This document shows positions 7,651 through 8,146 of a DNA stretch of 8,146 nucleotides, piece by piece (position 1 is the stretch's first letter; each line of letters opens with the position of its first letter). Under the pieces are notes generated by a model, which was given only the letters and a program-made list of their open reading frames with translations, was not told the origin of the DNA and made no database searches. The position numbers were made by a program, and so were the translations under genes. The DNA comes from an uncultured Clostridium sp. (lineage in GTDB: Bacteria; Bacillota; Clostridia; TANB77; CAG-508). Location: assembly GCA_900556345.1 (NCBI GenBank), contig USOM01000031.1:1-8146 (forward strand), written 5' to 3'.

Positions 7651-7910
7651 TATGCTTCATAATATTGATCTGTATCTGAATAAAGGTCATCAAGTGTAAT
7701 ATTTAAAACTTTACAAAAAGCAAGTGCTTCAAAATCTTTTACAGTTTTTTTGCCATATTCTATTTCATAAATGTCACAAATATACATTGTAACTCCAAGC
7801 AAATCAAGCCTTTTACATAATTCTGGTTGCGAAATTTTTTGACTCTTTCGATATTTTCTTAAATTTCTTCCTATAATATTTAGATTTCCGTTTAGTGTTT
7901 TTACTTTCAT
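7650..7910 (-). CDS. Small XRE/Cro-CI-type helix-turn-helix regulator
   Basis: An 86-residue predicted DNA-binding protein made almost entirely of one Cro/CI-type helix-turn-helix domain (about 12-77). Visible elements are IGRNLRKYRKSQKIS (helix 1), QPELCKRLDLLG (helix 2), the recognition region VTMYICDIYEIEYGKKTV (40-57), typical of XRE repressors with a Tyr-Glu-x-Gly-Lys-like turn, and DFEALAFCKVLNITLDDLY (59-77). There is no separate sensor, peptidase or metal domain. The start codon (complement of 7908-7910) follows a GAGGT site (complement of 7918-7922). It is convergent with groEL and stands alone on its strand. An extended -10 promoter lies about 120 bp upstream with repeats around it, so autoregulation is plausible. 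Targets are unknown; a toxin-antitoxin or phage role is not supported by visible neighbours. Confidence 0.85.
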   Translation of the reverse strand: MKVKTLNGNLNIIGRNLRKYRKSQKISQPELCKRLDLLGVTMYICDIYEIEYGKKTVKDFEALAFCKVLNITLDDLYSDTDQYYEA

Positions 7911-7991
7911 ATTTTTTACCTCGATTATTATTAAAATTAAATTTTCTATTGAATTTTATAATAAATAATTTAGTTATATTACAGGTTCACT

Positions 7992-8006
7992 ATGTAAATA
8001 TTACAT
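7992..8006. repeat. Small palindrome in the XRE upstream region
   Basis: ATGTAA and TTACAT form a perfect 6-bp inverted repeat around ATA. It lies between the XRE start codon and its predicted promoter, so it would be in the 5' leader: a candidate operator or simply an AT-rich chance palindrome. Confidence 0.4.
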
Positions 8007-8019
8007 TTGTGTGACATTT

Positions 8020-8047
8020 TTTACAGAATTATAACATTTTGTATAAT
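8020..8047 (+). promoter_or_regulatory. Possible plus-strand promoter leading out of the window
   Basis: TTTACA (8020-8025), a 16-bp spacer and TATAAT (8042-8047) form a plausible sigma-A-type promoter with a start near 8054. No gene follows within the window; it would drive something beyond 8146. AT-rich sequence produces such matches by chance, so support is moderate. Confidence 0.4.
8028..8036 (-). promoter_or_regulatory. Extended -10 promoter for the XRE gene
   Basis: On the minus strand TGTTATAAT (complement of 8028-8036) is an extended -10 element. A weak -35-like TTCAAT lies 17 bp upstream. Transcription would begin near 8021, giving a leader of about 110 nt. It overlaps the plus-strand promoter spacer, so the two could compete. 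Confidence 0.45.
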
Positions 8048-8072
8048 GCAATTGAAAAAGTACACAAAATGT
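8034..8072. repeat. 9-bp inverted repeat ACATTTTGT / ACAAAATGT
   Basis: ACATTTTGT (8034-8042) and ACAAAATGT (8064-8072) are perfect reverse complements separated by 21 bases. The left arm touches both predicted -10 elements, so a protein bound here could control both directions. Direct ACATTT-like copies also occur at 8003 and 8014. Confidence 0.5.
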
Positions 8073-8104
8073 GATTAAATGAAAATACAGGATGTAATAT
8101 ATGT

Positions 8105-8126
8105 TTTGAATATATATAAATTCAAA
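8105..8126. repeat. AT-rich palindrome near the right edge
   Basis: TTTGAAT (8105-8111) and ATTCAAA (8120-8126) are perfect 7-bp arms around an 8-base AT loop. No T-run follows. It may be an operator for the gene beyond the edge or chance in AT-rich DNA. I see no coding region in 7911-8146. Confidence 0.35.
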
Positions 8127-8146
8127 TTATGAATTTTGTTGAAAAC

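Noticed and set aside
8079..8132. 17-codon frame after the right-hand plus-strand promoter
   Set aside because: No ribosome binding site, AT-rich low-information sequence and no recognisable product.

Overview
The window is very AT-rich, uses standard bacterial start and stop signals with strong AGGAGG-type ribosome binding sites, and carries a CIRCE-controlled groES-groEL operon. With a clostridial-style prepilin-like protein lacking Glu5 and sites matching the Spo0A box, this points to a low-GC Firmicute, most likely an uncultured or gut-type member of the Clostridia. That placement is inference from composition and gene content; there is no rRNA or other marker here.

Left part (1-5278, all plus strand): the tail of an unrecognised Lys-rich protein (2-241); a beta-CASP metallo-beta-lactamase-fold RNA hydrolase (257-1903); a striking GC-rich 38-bp perfect inverted repeat (1912-1992); a cytoplasmic GH15 glucoamylase-type enzyme (2030-3928); a small type IV prepilin-like protein (3939-4442); and undecaprenyl-diphosphatase UppP (4469-5278). 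Spacing is tight, so much of this is probably co-transcribed, though the functions do not form one obvious pathway. The long hairpin could split expression between the hydrolase and GH15.

Middle (5279-5625): this 347-bp gap without protein genes is dense in signals. It holds a tandem pair of Spo0A-like boxes 10 bp apart, a sigma-A-type promoter, about 100 nt of structured sequence ending in a strong intrinsic terminator (a candidate small RNA), a second Spo0A-like pair, an 11-bp perfect inverted repeat over a -35 element, the groESL promoter, and CIRCE. The two box pairs sit at nearly the same distance upstream of their respective promoters.

Right part: groES (5626-5907), an intergenic hairpin, groEL (5966-7603) with an unusual Cys/His-containing tail, a bidirectional terminator shared with a convergent minus-strand XRE-type regulator (7650-7910), and an AT-rich gap (7911-8146). 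That gap has apparent overlapping divergent promoters, inverted repeats and helically phased ACATTT-like motifs, and no convincing gene.

The most interesting items are the candidate Spo0A-flanked small RNA locus, the CIRCE-like second operator on the groESL promoter, and the long perfect inverted repeat. No CRISPR array, tRNA, rRNA or intact transposase gene is visible.
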